64,000 bases of DNA from UBA4459 sp963776205 (GCA_963776205.1 CAVZLR010000003.1:124001-188000); one strand, 5' to 3'. Positions 26,041 through 34,391 are shown, counted from the stretch's first letter. Made by a program: numbers and translations. Notes: generated by a model not told the origin, from the sequence alone.

Positions 26041-27671
26041 CCTGCATCATCAAAAGTACATGTTAATTGAACTGTATAATACCCCGGTACATCAAATGTG
26101 ACTTCAGGGTTTTGTGAGTTGGCATTTGTTCCATTTACAAAGGTAACAGTACCGGGGGTAAATTGCCACTCCCACGATTCTGGCGTTCCAGTTGAAAGAT
26201 CAGTAAAATCAACTGCTTCAATAGTAAATGGATTTGTATTATTTGCAGTAAAATTCGCTATCTGAATATTTGGATCAATCTGCGTATAGTATACGTCCTG
26301 TTCGCCGTTAAGGGTGTTAGCCCAGGCCAGGTGTGCATATTCATCGTCAGAGTACATATGGAAATAATCGCCCATCTTATCTTGTTGTGGCCAACCAACG
26401 TGAGGATCAAATGAATCAGACAATCGTTCATTCACGGAAAATGTTTCTCCACCATCTATTGAATACGCATAATAAAGGGATGAGTAATATTGTTCCCCTA
26501 CAGGATGATCCCTTGTATCTAGCCAAACTACGTCAATTCTTCCATTGGGTGCTACTGACATAGTGCCAAACCATTGCCAGTAACTTGTACTTTGATCATC
26601 ATTAACCTTTACGGGAGCATCCCATGTAGCACCCCCATCAGCACTTCTGGCAAACATCACATCCAACGGATCACCTCCTGCAGGATTTATTGATGCTAAC
26701 AGATACACATTTCCATGATATTCACTGCCAGAATTATCAGTAGCTACCCAAGCTTGTCCTAAAAGACCATCAGGATTAGGACCTGTTCTTGAACTAAGAT
26801 CTCCTCCTAAATACACATTCTGGGAAAAATCCCATGTAATATCGCTATTAGGATCTTCTGCTGTGGTTGATTTGGCAATCATTGGTCCGGAGGAGTTCTT
26901 ACCTGACACATATAAAGCCCCTTCGGCATCAACAGCTAGAGTACCCCAATAAGGTGTTCCGGATATTTCTTCACATGGTTCATAAAATGCTCCGCCATCT
27001 GTTGACCTGGTAAAAAATCCTGGGTAACAAATAGTAAAAGCCTGGTTCCATGCAGCATAAATATTTCCATCCCCTGTTCCTCCTGTTCTGTCTACTACCA
27101 TCCATTGTTTATCACCGCCTCTTGCATCTGTTCCATTATCCCAGGTAACACCACCTTGGTCTATTATGTATACATCGCAGTTATATCCTCCAACATTTGT
27201 CAGACTATTATAATAAAAATTCCCCTCAGCATCTGAGTCTAACACAGGATCAGAACGAAACACGCCCGGATCAATTACCCCAGGAAAAGTCCATGTTTCT
27301 CCACCATCCATTGTGTAACCATATCCTGCCTGCCGGAAATCACTATTTATATTATCAAACTGCCGCCAACCAATGGCCATTCGATTCGGATTTGTTGGAT
27401 CAACAGCTATTGATGGTTCATTGGCAGCATCATTCAATATATTGTTCCCATTTCCATCAACATTTACCTGGTTTGTAAAATAGTTAATACCTCTTTCCCT
27501 GAATGCCGGAGAAGATGCTTTTAATGTATTTGGCATATAAGGATTATTTAAAACTTCATGATGCCCAAACCGGCTATTGTCTTCCCTATCCTCATTTTTA
27601 AACTGATTTGAATTTTGGGCATGCAACTGAATGGAAGCAACCACAACTATGAATGCTATTATTTTCTTCAT
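25992..27671 (-). CDS. Sialidase-like (Asp-box) secreted protein, N-terminal part (frameshifted)
   Basis: The N-terminal part of a protein of about 990 residues. Signal peptide (IIAFIVVVASIQLHAQ), then a propeller with several Asp-box (BNR) motifs: YTMDGGETWTFPG, RSADGGATWDAPV and YSIDGGETFSV. A first PKD domain begins IANFTANNTNPFTIEAVDF. The frame breaks at DDAG near 26041, where the next frame gives the expected FDTEIKTDYILA. The Asp-box propeller is shared by sialidases and many non-enzymatic proteins; the arginine triad and Tyr/Glu nucleophile of a sialidase were not identified, so enzyme activity is unproven. Together with the C-terminal part it is probably one exported protein. Confidence 0.83.
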   Translation of the reverse strand: MKKIIAFIVVVASIQLHAQNSNQFKNEDREDNSRFGHHEVLNNPYMPNTLKASSPAFRERGINYFTNQVNVDGNGNNILNDAANEPSIAVDPTNPNRMAIGWRQFDNINSDFRQAGYGYTMDGGETWTFPGVIDPGVFRSDPVLDSDAEGNFYYNSLTNVGGYNCDVYIIDQGGVTWDNGTDARGGDKQWMVVDRTGGTGDGNIYAAWNQAFTICYPGFFTRSTDGGAFYEPCEEISGTPYWGTLAVDAEGALYVSGKNSSGPMIAKSTTAEDPNSDITWDFSQNVYLGGDLSSRTGPNPDGLLGQAWVATDNSGSEYHGNVYLLASINPAGGDPLDVMFARSADGGATWDAPVKVNDDQSTSYWQWFGTMSVAPNGRIDVVWLDTRDHPVGEQYYSSLYYAYSIDGGETFSVNERLSDSFDPHVGWPQQDKMGDYFHMYSDDEYAHLAWANTLNGEQDVYYTQIDPNIQIANFTANNTNPFTIEAVDFTDLSTGTPESWEWQFTPGTVTFVNGTNANSQNPEVTFDVPGYYTVQLTCTFDDAGLIRKLRQIIFWQFKC

Positions 27672-27789
27672 GGATGAATAATTTTTTGACTCGTAAAATT
27701 AATTATTTATTTATTGCCTTTTAAAATCATTAAATATCCCGCTATGGCACCAGCTATAATTCATATTACAAGATTTAAATCACTATGTA

Positions 27790-27821
27790 CTTGACTTTTA
27801 GAATCTTTTATATTACATTTG
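27790..27821 (+). promoter_or_regulatory. Promoter upstream of GNAT gene leader
   Basis: CTTG (27790-27793), 20 bases, TACATTTG (27814-27821): a good Bacteroidota promoter. Transcription would start near 27828 and run into a structured leader. Confidence 0.55.
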
Positions 27822-27827
27822 TATAGC

Positions 27828-27916
27828 AAACAATATTAGAACAACCCTGTCGGACACACCTTTCAGTTGGGTTTATAGGTTAATAAGAATTATTTTTCCG
27901 GCAGGGTTTTTATTTT
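27828..27916 (+). ncRNA. Structured leader or small RNA ending in a terminator
   Basis: The arms AACCCTGTCGG (27843-27853) and CCGGCAGGGTT (27898-27908) pair over 11 bp (one G-T pair) and are followed by TTTTTATTTTT. The 5' arm AACCC can also pair with GGGTT at 27869-27873 within the loop, so two exclusive pairings are possible. This could be a terminator-antiterminator leader for the GNAT gene 58 bases further on, or a short independent RNA. Seen by eye; no family recognised. Confidence 0.4.
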
Positions 27917-27973
27917 TGTTACAATGTATATCTTCTGATGTAAAGTAAAAAATCAATTGATCTGATTTTGTAA

Positions 27974-28555
27974 ATGAGAAAAGCTACCAAACAAGATAAG
28001 CACCTTGTGGTGGATATAATTTCCAAATCATTTAGTGATAGTCCGGGAATTGACTGGATCGTAAAAAATGGCTCAGCTAATGAAAAAGCCATAAAACGCC
28101 TAGCAACCCTCGCTTTTATAAAAGGGTATCGCAGAAAAGGTGTTTTTATTTCTGCAAATGAGAAAGGCGTTGCTATCTGCTATTGCCCGGACAATGGCAA
28201 ACCTTCAATATTTGAGTTACTCTATGAGTTTTATTTTGGCATCACTTCAATAAAAATATCACATATTCCAACAGTACTAAAAAGTGAAGCTTACAAAAAA
28301 AGTAAAAGACCAACATCATCCACGTATTTATATTTTTTATTTTATGCTGTCGTTCAAGATGGAGAAAATGCAGCCCGCGAACTAAGAGATGCTGTTTTTG
28401 AAGAAGCTCAAAAGCTTATGCTTCCTATATACCTTGAGACTGCCGAGGAAAGAAACAAACTTGTTTATGAACGATATGGTTTTGTAACTTACCATTACCG
28501 TAAAGTACCGAAAGAAAATATTGCCTATTGGTTTTTGAAATGGGAACCCAAATAA
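27974..28555 (+). CDS. GNAT-like acetyltransferase
   Basis: A 193-residue protein resembling GCN5-related acetyltransferases. N-terminal MRKATKQDKHLVVDIISKSF is the usual first strand and helix. Residues about 95-140 hold the acyl-CoA region (YLYFLFYAVVQDGENAARELRDAVFEEAQKL), and the end is typical: LETAEERNKLVYERYGF...W. The acyl-CoA-binding Q/RxxGxG/A motif is not clear (the corresponding stretch is VVQDGENAARELRD), so catalysis is likely but unproven. It has a structured leader upstream and a terminator downstream. Confidence 0.75.
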   Translation: MRKATKQDKHLVVDIISKSFSDSPGIDWIVKNGSANEKAIKRLATLAFIKGYRRKGVFISANEKGVAICYCPDNGKPSIFELLYEFYFGITSIKISHIPTVLKSEAYKKSKRPTSSTYLYFLFYAVVQDGENAARELRDAVFEEAQKLMLPIYLETAEERNKLVYERYGFVTYHYRKVPKENIAYWFLKWEPK

Positions 28556-28567
28556 TATTGCATAAAA

Positions 28568-28588
28568 AAACCAGCACAATGCTGGTTT
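28568..28588. terminator. Bidirectional terminator
   Basis: AAACCAGCA-CAA-TGCTGGTTT, a perfect 9-bp stem with flanking A and T, between the convergent GNAT and peroxiredoxin genes. Confidence 0.85.
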
Positions 28589-28610
28589 ATTTAGTAATCA
28601 TTCTACCGTT

Positions 28611-29339
28611 TTATTTGCTTTTTTTATACCAGAGATACCATTCCAGCGAATATAAATCCGGATTTTCTTTGGCCGCTAATTTCTCAGCTTCCTCAATCGA
28701 GGAAGGACTGGGAATAAGCACGTCGTCATCTGGTTGCCAGTTAGCAGGTGTTAAAACGTTCTTCTTGGCTGATGTTTGTAAGGCTATCAGAACACGCTTT
28801 ATTTCTTCCATATTTCTACCAGTTGATGCTGGATAAAAAAACGTAGCACATATTTTATCTTCCTGGTCGATAATAAATACTCCTCTTACATCTTTTGTTG
28901 TACTGTAATTTGGATGCAACATGCCGTATTTCTTAGAAATTTCCAAATCAGGATCAGACACAAGCGGGAATTCAATGGTAACCGCTTCCCGGTCGTAACG
29001 CTGGATGCCCTGAAGCGATCGTACCCATTCAATATGGCTATTTAAACCATCTGTTGACATCACAACCAGTTTTGTATCTAGTTTTCTAAAATCATCCTGT
29101 ATGTCTGCTAATTCCATTATTTCAGTACTACACACGGGTGTAAAATCTGCGGGATGGCTAAACAAAATTTTCCACTGACCATAATAATCATTAGGAAAGT
29201 GAATGGTTCCCTGTGTTGATTGCCCGGTGAATTCTGGAGCACTTTCACCAATTAAAGGAATTCGGTAGATTTCAGTTTCCTGAGCGTTAATAGTGAATGT
29301 TAGCAATAATGATAATGCTAAGAATGTTATTGTCTTCAT
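28611..29339 (-). CDS. Periplasmic 1-Cys (Prx6-type) peroxiredoxin
   Basis: A thiol peroxidase that reduces peroxides through the peroxidatic cysteine in PADFTPVCST. It has a signal peptide (MKTITFLALSLLLTFTINAQ), chosen at 29339; a longer frame adds 18 unsupported residues. The long C-terminal Prx6-type arm is present (LQTSAKKNVLTPANWQPDDD), and no resolving cysteine of the 2-Cys type is seen. Export to the periplasm is unusual for this normally cytoplasmic subfamily and suggests defence against external peroxide. Monocistronic. Confidence 0.92.
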   Translation of the reverse strand: MKTITFLALSLLLTFTINAQETEIYRIPLIGESAPEFTGQSTQGTIHFPNDYYGQWKILFSHPADFTPVCSTEIMELADIQDDFRKLDTKLVVMSTDGLNSHIEWVRSLQGIQRYDREAVTIEFPLVSDPDLEISKKYGMLHPNYSTTKDVRGVFIIDQEDKICATFFYPASTGRNMEEIKRVLIALQTSAKKNVLTPANWQPDDDVLIPSPSSIEEAEKLAAKENPDLYSLEWYLWYKKSK

Positions 29340-29558
29340 TGTGTGTTTGTGATTAATTTGTTCAAAAATGGTCAATAAAACTGTTAAAATCAATCATATT
29401 CAGAAATTTAGGATTTATTTAACATATGAATCCTACCATCATTTAATTTTAGAAAATCTAAAAGGATTTGAAACTTTTTGAAGCAAAACAGGTATACAAC
29501 AGCACACCATTTTCCTCTCTAAAGAAATACATTGGTGAGCTGCTTGCTCTGTATAAAA

Positions 29559-29596
29559 GGGCCAGAAGGTTTGGAGACCATTCTGTCCCTTTTTTT
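29559..29596 (+). terminator. Strong intrinsic terminator
   Basis: GGG-c-CAGAA...TTCTG-t-CCC stem (29559-29589) with inner pairs GT/AC, followed by seven T residues. No plus-strand gene precedes it within about 1 kb, so it may end a small RNA. Confidence 0.65.
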
Positions 29597-29623
29597 AATT
29601 CCTGGTTTTTTATCGGTAATGCA

Positions 29624-29656
29624 TTAACGGATCAGCTGTGCCAATCCGTTAATTTT
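29624..29656 (+). terminator. Second terminator-like hairpin
   Basis: Perfect 9-bp arms TTAACGGAT and ATCCGTTAA, 11-nt loop, followed by TTTTC. It stands 35 bases after the first. Confidence 0.55.
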
Positions 29657-29691
29657 CTGAAAACAAACTAAAATCAACCTTTGATTCCAAT

Positions 29692-30174
29692 CTATTTTAC
29701 CCGCGCAAATAGCGTATTTAATTCATTTGATATGAATTCGATTGAATGTGTTTTCATATTCATCAGCTTGAGCGGAATGTCGTCAACATAAGGCTCCTCT
29801 TCAAAGGCAAATTGTTCATTCAATGCCTCTTGATATAAACTCTCTACTACCACTTTAAATGTATTGAATGGAATGTCGTCAATGTAGGATTCTTCTTCGA
29901 AATCATAGTTCACTTTCAATGCATTATTATAGATGCAGTTGGCCGCTATGCATTTCGTATCGAATGGAATATCATCAATATACATCTCCTCATCAAGTTC
30001 AAATGTTTCGGTAACAGCTTTCCTATATAAATATTCCGCAGCAATTTTTTCGGTATCGAAAGGAATATCGTTGATGTATGGCTCAGGTTCAAAATTCATT
30101 GATGATGCATTCAGGCTAAAACTTAAGGCAACGATCAGGGTTGCAAGGGCTGTAAATTGTAGTTGTGTTCTCAT
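29692..30174 (-). CDS. Exported protein of four 32-residue DDIPF repeats
   Basis: A 160-residue exported protein (signal peptide LATLIVALSFSLNASS). The mature part is four consecutive units of about 32 residues, each opening E.YI[ND]DIPF(D/N)T followed by a helix (IAAEYLYRKAV, IAANCIYNNAL, VVVESLYQEAL). The last unit is diverged. The regular strand-helix repeat suggests a small repetitive fold; I recognise no characterised family and assign no function. A short acidic linker (FELDEE, DFEEE, AFEEE) precedes each unit. Separate promoter likely; 265 bases of unassigned sequence precede the divergent YceI gene. Confidence 0.7.
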   Translation of the reverse strand: MRTQLQFTALATLIVALSFSLNASSMNFEPEPYINDIPFDTEKIAAEYLYRKAVTETFELDEEMYIDDIPFDTKCIAANCIYNNALKVNYDFEEESYIDDIPFNTFKVVVESLYQEALNEQFAFEEEPYVDDIPLKLMNMKTHSIEFISNELNTLFARVK

Positions 30175-30439
30175 TTCTATAGTTTTTTAATTTGTTTCTG
30201 AGTGCTAAATTACAGGCATTTAACCCGACAGGAAAGACTTTTTCGGTGAATGGTTTGATTTTGTCGGCGAACAGCATCAAAGAACATATAGTTGATTTAT
30301 GTCAATCGTATTTTTAAATTGCTGATTGAACCAAAACGATTATAATTTGTTTTATGAATAAAAATTGATGTAGTTGTAAGAAATAGATAACCATTACGTC
30401 AATACAAGTATTAATTAACAAGATAAACACGTATTTAAA

Positions 30440-31030
30440 ATGAAAAGTATAAAATCGATATTAACATTGGCGATCTTCATGGCAACAACAGGATTGATTG
30501 CGCAAAATATAAATGTAGACACAAAAGCTTCAACCATAAAATGGCATGGCGAAAAGGTAACCGGAGAACATTTCGGAACCATTGATCTAAAAGATGGTTG
30601 GATAAGCTGGAACAATGATAAATTGACAGCTGGTGAATTTATTATTGACATGAACAGTATTAAAAATACAGACCTTGAAGATGCCGGGTATAATGCCAAA
30701 CTGGTAGGCCATCTAAAATCTGATGACTTTTTTGGCGTTGATAAATTCCCGACTGCCAAACTCGAAATTAAAAGCAGCGAGAAATTCAGCAGTAACAAAG
30801 CGAAAGTAAAAGCTCATTTAACCATTAAGGATATTACTCATCCAGTTGAATTTGAAGCACAAAAAGATGGTAACTGGTTTATGGCAGAGATTATAGTTGA
30901 CAGATCGAAATATGATGTTCGCTATGGATCAGGATCATTCTTTAATGATTTAGGTGATAAAATGATCTATGATGATTTTACCATGACAGTAAAGATCGCA
31001 ACCATGGATGAAACCCCTTCAGCTTTATAG
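30440..31030 (+). CDS. YceI family periplasmic protein
   Basis: A YceI-like lipocalin-fold protein that binds long-chain isoprenoids or lipids in related members (family knowledge). Signal peptide LTLAIFMATTGLIAQ, then STIKWHGEKVTGEHFGTIDLKDG, with later strands KSDDFFGVDKFPTAKLEI, LTIKDITHPVEF and RSKYDVRYGSGSFF typical of the family. Length 196 residues is normal. Monocistronic, ending at a convergent terminator. Confidence 0.93.
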   Translation: MKSIKSILTLAIFMATTGLIAQNINVDTKASTIKWHGEKVTGEHFGTIDLKDGWISWNNDKLTAGEFIIDMNSIKNTDLEDAGYNAKLVGHLKSDDFFGVDKFPTAKLEIKSSEKFSSNKAKVKAHLTIKDITHPVEFEAQKDGNWFMAEIIVDRSKYDVRYGSGSFFNDLGDKMIYDDFTMTVKIATMDETPSAL

Positions 31031-31053
31031 CTGAATTAATTATACATTTTCCA

Positions 31054-31080
31054 AACCGGTCTTGAAGTTCAGGGCCGGTT
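31054..31080. terminator. Convergent terminator
   Basis: AACCGG and CCGGTT arms with inner pairs and a 15-nt loop. The hairpin overlaps the stop codon of the epimerase-like gene and serves both convergent transcripts. Confidence 0.6.
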
Positions 31081-31759
31081 ATTTAATTTCTGTTAATAAA
31101 AGAATATCCCTTGGCCTCAGTACTCTTTTATCGTAGGGCTTCAACATCGAATTGATCATGGCCAAACCGATTTGTGTTGTACTCACAACTGAATTAGGTG
31201 ACACTGCCTTAACAAATCTTACCATCCACATAAAGTAATCATACATAAACTGGTAGCTTTTTGTTCGTGATTTTATTCCTTTTAAGGGAATTATCATCCC
31301 AGGTCTAAAAGCGAAGGCCTTTTTAAAACCAAGATTTAAAATATCATTTTCGGTTTTTCCTTTTACCCTCGCCCACATCATTCTGCCTTTTTCCGATGAA
31401 TCAGTGCCTTCACCTGAAACATAGTTAAAAGTCATAGATGGATTGAGTTCAAAAAGCGTATTAGCCAGTTCCAACGTATAATCATGGGTAATTTTCTTGT
31501 ATTGATTTTCGCTTAATCCAGCTGCACTGATCCCCAAACAATAAAAACAGCCATCATAACCTGCCAATTGTTCTTTGACGGATGTAAATTCTAAAAAATC
31601 CTTATGGATCAGTTGTTTTAGTTTTGGATGTTCAACATCTACTTCATTTCTGCCTATAACCAATACTTCACTTATTGATTCATGATCGAGGCATTCCAAT
31701 AAAACACCTTTTCCGACCATTCCGGTTGCTCCGGTAATAATCACTTTTTTCACGTTCAA
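31079..31759 (-). CDS. NAD(P)-binding epimerase-like (atypical SDR) protein
   Basis: A 226-residue Rossmann protein: N-terminal GATGMVGKGVLLECLDH is the extended-SDR dinucleotide motif, followed by VIGRNEVDVEHPKL and a FYCLGISAAGLSE block. The family is the NAD-dependent epimerase/DUF-like group found beside TetR/SDR genes in Bacteroidota. The classical YxxxK is not evident, so it may bind rather than turn over substrate. Last gene of the TetR-SDR-epimerase operon, 22 bases after the SDR. Confidence 0.83.
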   Translation of the reverse strand: MNVKKVIITGATGMVGKGVLLECLDHESISEVLVIGRNEVDVEHPKLKQLIHKDFLEFTSVKEQLAGYDGCFYCLGISAAGLSENQYKKITHDYTLELANTLFELNPSMTFNYVSGEGTDSSEKGRMMWARVKGKTENDILNLGFKKAFAFRPGMIIPLKGIKSRTKSYQFMYDYFMWMVRFVKAVSPNSVVSTTQIGLAMINSMLKPYDKRVLRPRDILLLTEIK

Positions 31760-31781
31760 TTAATTTTAATAACCCTTATAT

Positions 31782-32564
31782 CTATACTTCTTGCATTTGA
31801 CGAATTTGTTTAAGTAACAGTTTTTTTGGCATAATTGGGAGCACGCCCATCATCATTTTCTGAGAAAAGGTTAAACCTGAAATCACATCTAACTTACCTT
31901 CCAGCATTCCATTATAACCATCTTCAGCAACACTGCGCGCAGTAGCCGCCTTGTTGAACATAGAAGTTTTGTCCATACCTGAAACTTTTGCGAATTCTGT
32001 TTCAGTGGCACCAGGCATCAGGTTAGTAACTGTTATATTCGTATCATGTAACTCTTCTGCAATAGCATTACTGAAGAAAGTTACATAGGCCTTTGTTGCA
32101 TAGTAAACTGCCTGCAGTGGTCCGGGCATTAAACTTGCAGTTGAAGAAACGTTCAGAATTTTGCCTTTGTCTCTGGCAACAAAATCTGGCAGGAATAAAC
32201 GTGTCATGGCTGTTAATGCAATTACGTTCAGGTTAATCATGGCGAGGTCCTGTCCCCAGTCCCTTTCATAAAATTTACCGCGTCCACCAAAACCTGCATT
32301 ATTAATCAGGTAGTCTATCTCAATTCCCGTTTTTTTTATTTCGTTATATATCTCAATGGGTGCTGATAATTGACTCAGGTCTTTTTCAATAACCTGTACT
32401 TTAACGGAATATTTCGTTTCCAGTTCAGATTTTAAAGCCTCCAGTTTATCTTTTCTTCGCGCAACAACTACCATGTCTCCACCTCTTTCTGCATGAATGT
32501 GTGCAAATTCTTTACCAATGCCGATTGAGGCTCCTGTTATTAAAGCTACTTTTTTTATTTTCAT
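31782..32564 (-). CDS. Short-chain dehydrogenase/reductase
   Basis: A 260-residue classical SDR: TGASIGIG (cofactor), NNAGFGG, catalytic Ser in VSSTASL, and the Tyr-Lys pair in VYYATKAY. The LMPGATETEFAKVSGM tail is common in Bacteroidota SDRs that act on acyl or keto substrates. It lies 49 bases after the TetR gene, and the gap carries an operator-like palindrome; the next gene follows at 22 bases. The substrate cannot be deduced; regulation by the TetR is likely. Confidence 0.92.
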   Translation of the reverse strand: MKIKKVALITGASIGIGKEFAHIHAERGGDMVVVARRKDKLEALKSELETKYSVKVQVIEKDLSQLSAPIEIYNEIKKTGIEIDYLINNAGFGGRGKFYERDWGQDLAMINLNVIALTAMTRLFLPDFVARDKGKILNVSSTASLMPGPLQAVYYATKAYVTFFSNAIAEELHDTNITVTNLMPGATETEFAKVSGMDKTSMFNKAATARSVAEDGYNGMLEGKLDVISGLTFSQKMMMGVLPIMPKKLLLKQIRQMQEV

Positions 32565-32580
32565 TTTACATTAGAATTAC

Positions 32581-32596
32581 GTGAGTACTTACTCGC
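32581..32596. promoter_or_regulatory. TetR-type operator, site 2
   Basis: GTGAGTACTTACTCGC contains a perfect palindrome GAGTA-CT-TACTC, between TetR and SDR genes. It matches site 1 (33145-33160) at 13 of 16 bases (GTGAGTA.T.ACT.GC). Confidence 0.55.
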
Positions 32597-32613
32597 TTTT
32601 TTATATAAAAATT

Positions 32614-33135
32614 TTATAAATTATACTTTTTCAGAATAAATTGAATCATTTTTCCTGCATCAAGCTTTGAACCTTTTAAGATAGCTGTGGCGAGTCCTTC
32701 ATTAAGAAGTAAAAGCATCTGGGCTTCCTGCTCAGGTGATTCATAATTTAACTTATTGAATGCATTGATTAATGCCATTCTTAATGGCTCCATTTTTTTA
32801 TCCCCAATTATTTCCAACTCCCATTTTAGCTTGAACTGCAATTTCCAAAAATCAAAATCAGCTTTATCAATATTTGCAGTCATTTCAATTGTTTTACGAA
32901 TTACTTCTTTTGGATCAGCATCCATAACAATATCAACAAATATGTTCTTTAACTTATTCTCCCCCTCTTGTAAAATAGCTTGTAATAAGCCTTCTTTATT
33001 GCCAAAATGACGAAAAATCAGTCCTTCGCTCACTCTAGCATGTTTTGCAACTTTACTTGTAGAGGTAGCGTTATATCCTTCTTTTGAAAAAAGCTCAAGG
33101 GCCGAGCTGATTATCTTTTGTTGTTTCTCTGTCAT
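32614..33135 (-). CDS. TetR family transcriptional regulator
   Basis: A repressor of 173 residues with an N-terminal helix-turn-helix: SALELFSKEGYNATSTSKVAKHARVSEGL is the conserved TetR DNA-binding region (quoted in two halves: SALELFSKEGYNATST and SKVAKHARVSEGL). The ligand-binding C-terminal domain follows and is not diagnostic. Start taken at MTEKQQKI (33135). The gene heads an operon with an SDR and an epimerase-like gene. The promoter is CTTG-19-TATCTTTG with an operator directly downstream, so autoregulation is likely. Confidence 0.9.
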   Translation of the reverse strand: MTEKQQKIISSALELFSKEGYNATSTSKVAKHARVSEGLIFRHFGNKEGLLQAILQEGENKLKNIFVDIVMDADPKEVIRKTIEMTANIDKADFDFWKLQFKLKWELEIIGDKKMEPLRMALINAFNKLNYESPEQEAQMLLLLNEGLATAILKGSKLDAGKMIQFILKKYNL

Positions 33136-33143
33136 GATTATAC

Positions 33144-33160
33144 AGTGAGTAATCACTTGC
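33144..33160. promoter_or_regulatory. TetR-type operator, site 1
   Basis: AGTGA-GTAA-TCACT inverted repeat (33144-33157) between the -7 element and the tetR start codon. Extended, it reads GTGAGTAATCACTTGC and shares 13 of 16 bases with site 2. A repressor bound here would block initiation. Confidence 0.55.
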
Positions 33161-33190
33161 AAAGATACAACTGTTTTTTAATTTATCAAG
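33160..33190 (-). promoter_or_regulatory. Promoter of the tetR-SDR-epimerase operon
   Basis: Minus strand CTTG (33187-33190), 19 bases, TATCTTTG (33160-33167). Directly followed by operator site 1. Confidence 0.65.
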
Positions 33191-33294
33191 TCGGTTGTTA
33201 AATTTTTGATTTGGCCGACTATTTAAAACCATGATTATTCCATCATCAAACCAACTAAATAACTAATCAATTATTGATATTTTTTTTTAGCCGG

Positions 33295-33429
33295 CTATTT
33301 AATCCCGGAGGCAACCAACCTGTTCAGTGAACTACCCTGAAATATCCTTTCTTCATTGTAGAGCACAACTTCTCCTTTTTGATAAAAGCCGGTGGCAATT
33401 TTTATTCCCAGACTATCCCTTTTTAAAGC
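33295..33429 (-). pseudogene. Fragment of a GT39-like C-terminus
   Basis: A 44-codon open frame beginning right after a stop reads RDSLGIKIATGFYQKGEVVLYNE, closely like DSLNSAIAVAIFQKGDVILYKE in the GT39 gene at 35580-37322. A second frame gives TGWLPPGLNSRLKK (against SGWLPPGLNSRIQK), and 14 bases (GGTTGGTTGCCTCC) are identical. No start codon or upstream domain exists, so it is a remnant of a duplicated glycosyltransferase or its C-terminal domain. Confidence 0.65.
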
Positions 33430-33527
33430 TTATTTTGAAAAAACAATTTACTGCGCAAGCATTTACCTATCAAAAAAAACCTGAATGCACTATTTTTGAA
33501 GAATTAAAATATTCATTTAGCTAGCGA

Positions 33528-34391
33528 ATGAAGCATTTAATTATTTCCTTTTCAATAATCTTGTTGTCTACTTCCCTGTTAGGCCAGGATACGATAACTA
33601 AAAATGAGATCCGGAAACAAGAAAAGAATTTTCTAAAACCAGGTAGACCCTGGACTATTGAAGTTCCGTTATGGATACCTGGCTTTTCTGGAAGTTTTGC
33701 ATATGGAGATATAAATATAGAAGGAGAAGATGGTCAAGAAATTGAAAATCCAATTGAACCTCCGCCAAGGCCAGGATTTGGTGATATCTTTTCAAGAATT
33801 TTTAGCACGAATTGGTATCTCAAGTTTTTTTTCTTAACGAAACTGGCTTATGAAAAAAACAGGTTAATTTTTCAGCTGGACGGGTTAACAGGATCAGTTG
33901 GCGAGTCAACAGAGTTTAATTACAATCAGAAAGAAGTTGTTCAGGTAAATTTCAGGACCACTAATGTACGTTTATTCGGTGGGTACAAAATTATAGATGT
34001 AAATGGCAAGAAAGGGAAATTCAGGTATGAGTTATTTGGCTACCTGGGTGTAAGGGCGCATTTTCACAAGATTAATTCAGACCTTGATGGTGTGATCAAT
34101 AAACTAGATATTAATCCTGTATGGGTTGAACCAATTATTGGTATACAAAATCAATTTACCTGGAAAAGATGGTTTTTAGTTGTGCAAGGTGATTATGGTG
34201 GATATTTTATTGATTCAAAATACTCTTTTCAACTTTCCAGTTATATATATTACAGAAGTGGTAAAATTACTTCTCTAAAATTTGGCTGGAACCACCTGGA
34301 TTTAAATCATCGTGGCACATTTATAAATGAAAACTATAAGGTGAATGGAACGCTGTCTGGCCCAAACGCAGGAATAGCATTTCACTTCTAG
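33528..34391 (+). CDS. Probable outer-membrane beta-barrel protein
   Basis: An exported 287-residue protein (signal LIISFSIILLSTSLLGQ). After a short linker there is an IPGFSGSFAYGDINIEGED segment, then about ten amphipathic strands, and a last strand ending GIAFHF with terminal Phe, the usual outer-membrane barrel mark. Not assigned to a named family. Its stop overlaps by four bases that of the convergent DUF2490-like gene. Confidence 0.65.
   Translation: MKHLIISFSIILLSTSLLGQDTITKNEIRKQEKNFLKPGRPWTIEVPLWIPGFSGSFAYGDINIEGEDGQEIENPIEPPPRPGFGDIFSRIFSTNWYLKFFFLTKLAYEKNRLIFQLDGLTGSVGESTEFNYNQKEVVQVNFRTTNVRLFGGYKIIDVNGKKGKFRYELFGYLGVRAHFHKINSDLDGVINKLDINPVWVEPIIGIQNQFTWKRWFLVVQGDYGGYFIDSKYSFQLSSYIYYRSGKITSLKFGWNHLDLNHRGTFINENYKVNGTLSGPNAGIAFHF

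Larger units (their letters stand above)
29394..29691. other. Intergenic region with tandem terminators
   Basis: About 300 bases with no credible gene. A 67-codon frame starting with TTG at 29468 has no recognisable features and runs through both terminators, so I do not call it. The two consecutive terminators facing plus at 29559-29652 imply a short plus-strand transcript starting upstream, but no clear promoter was seen. Confidence 0.5.

Noticed and set aside
29468..29671. 67-codon frame with a TTG start
   Set aside because: No recognisable features; it crosses two strong terminators.
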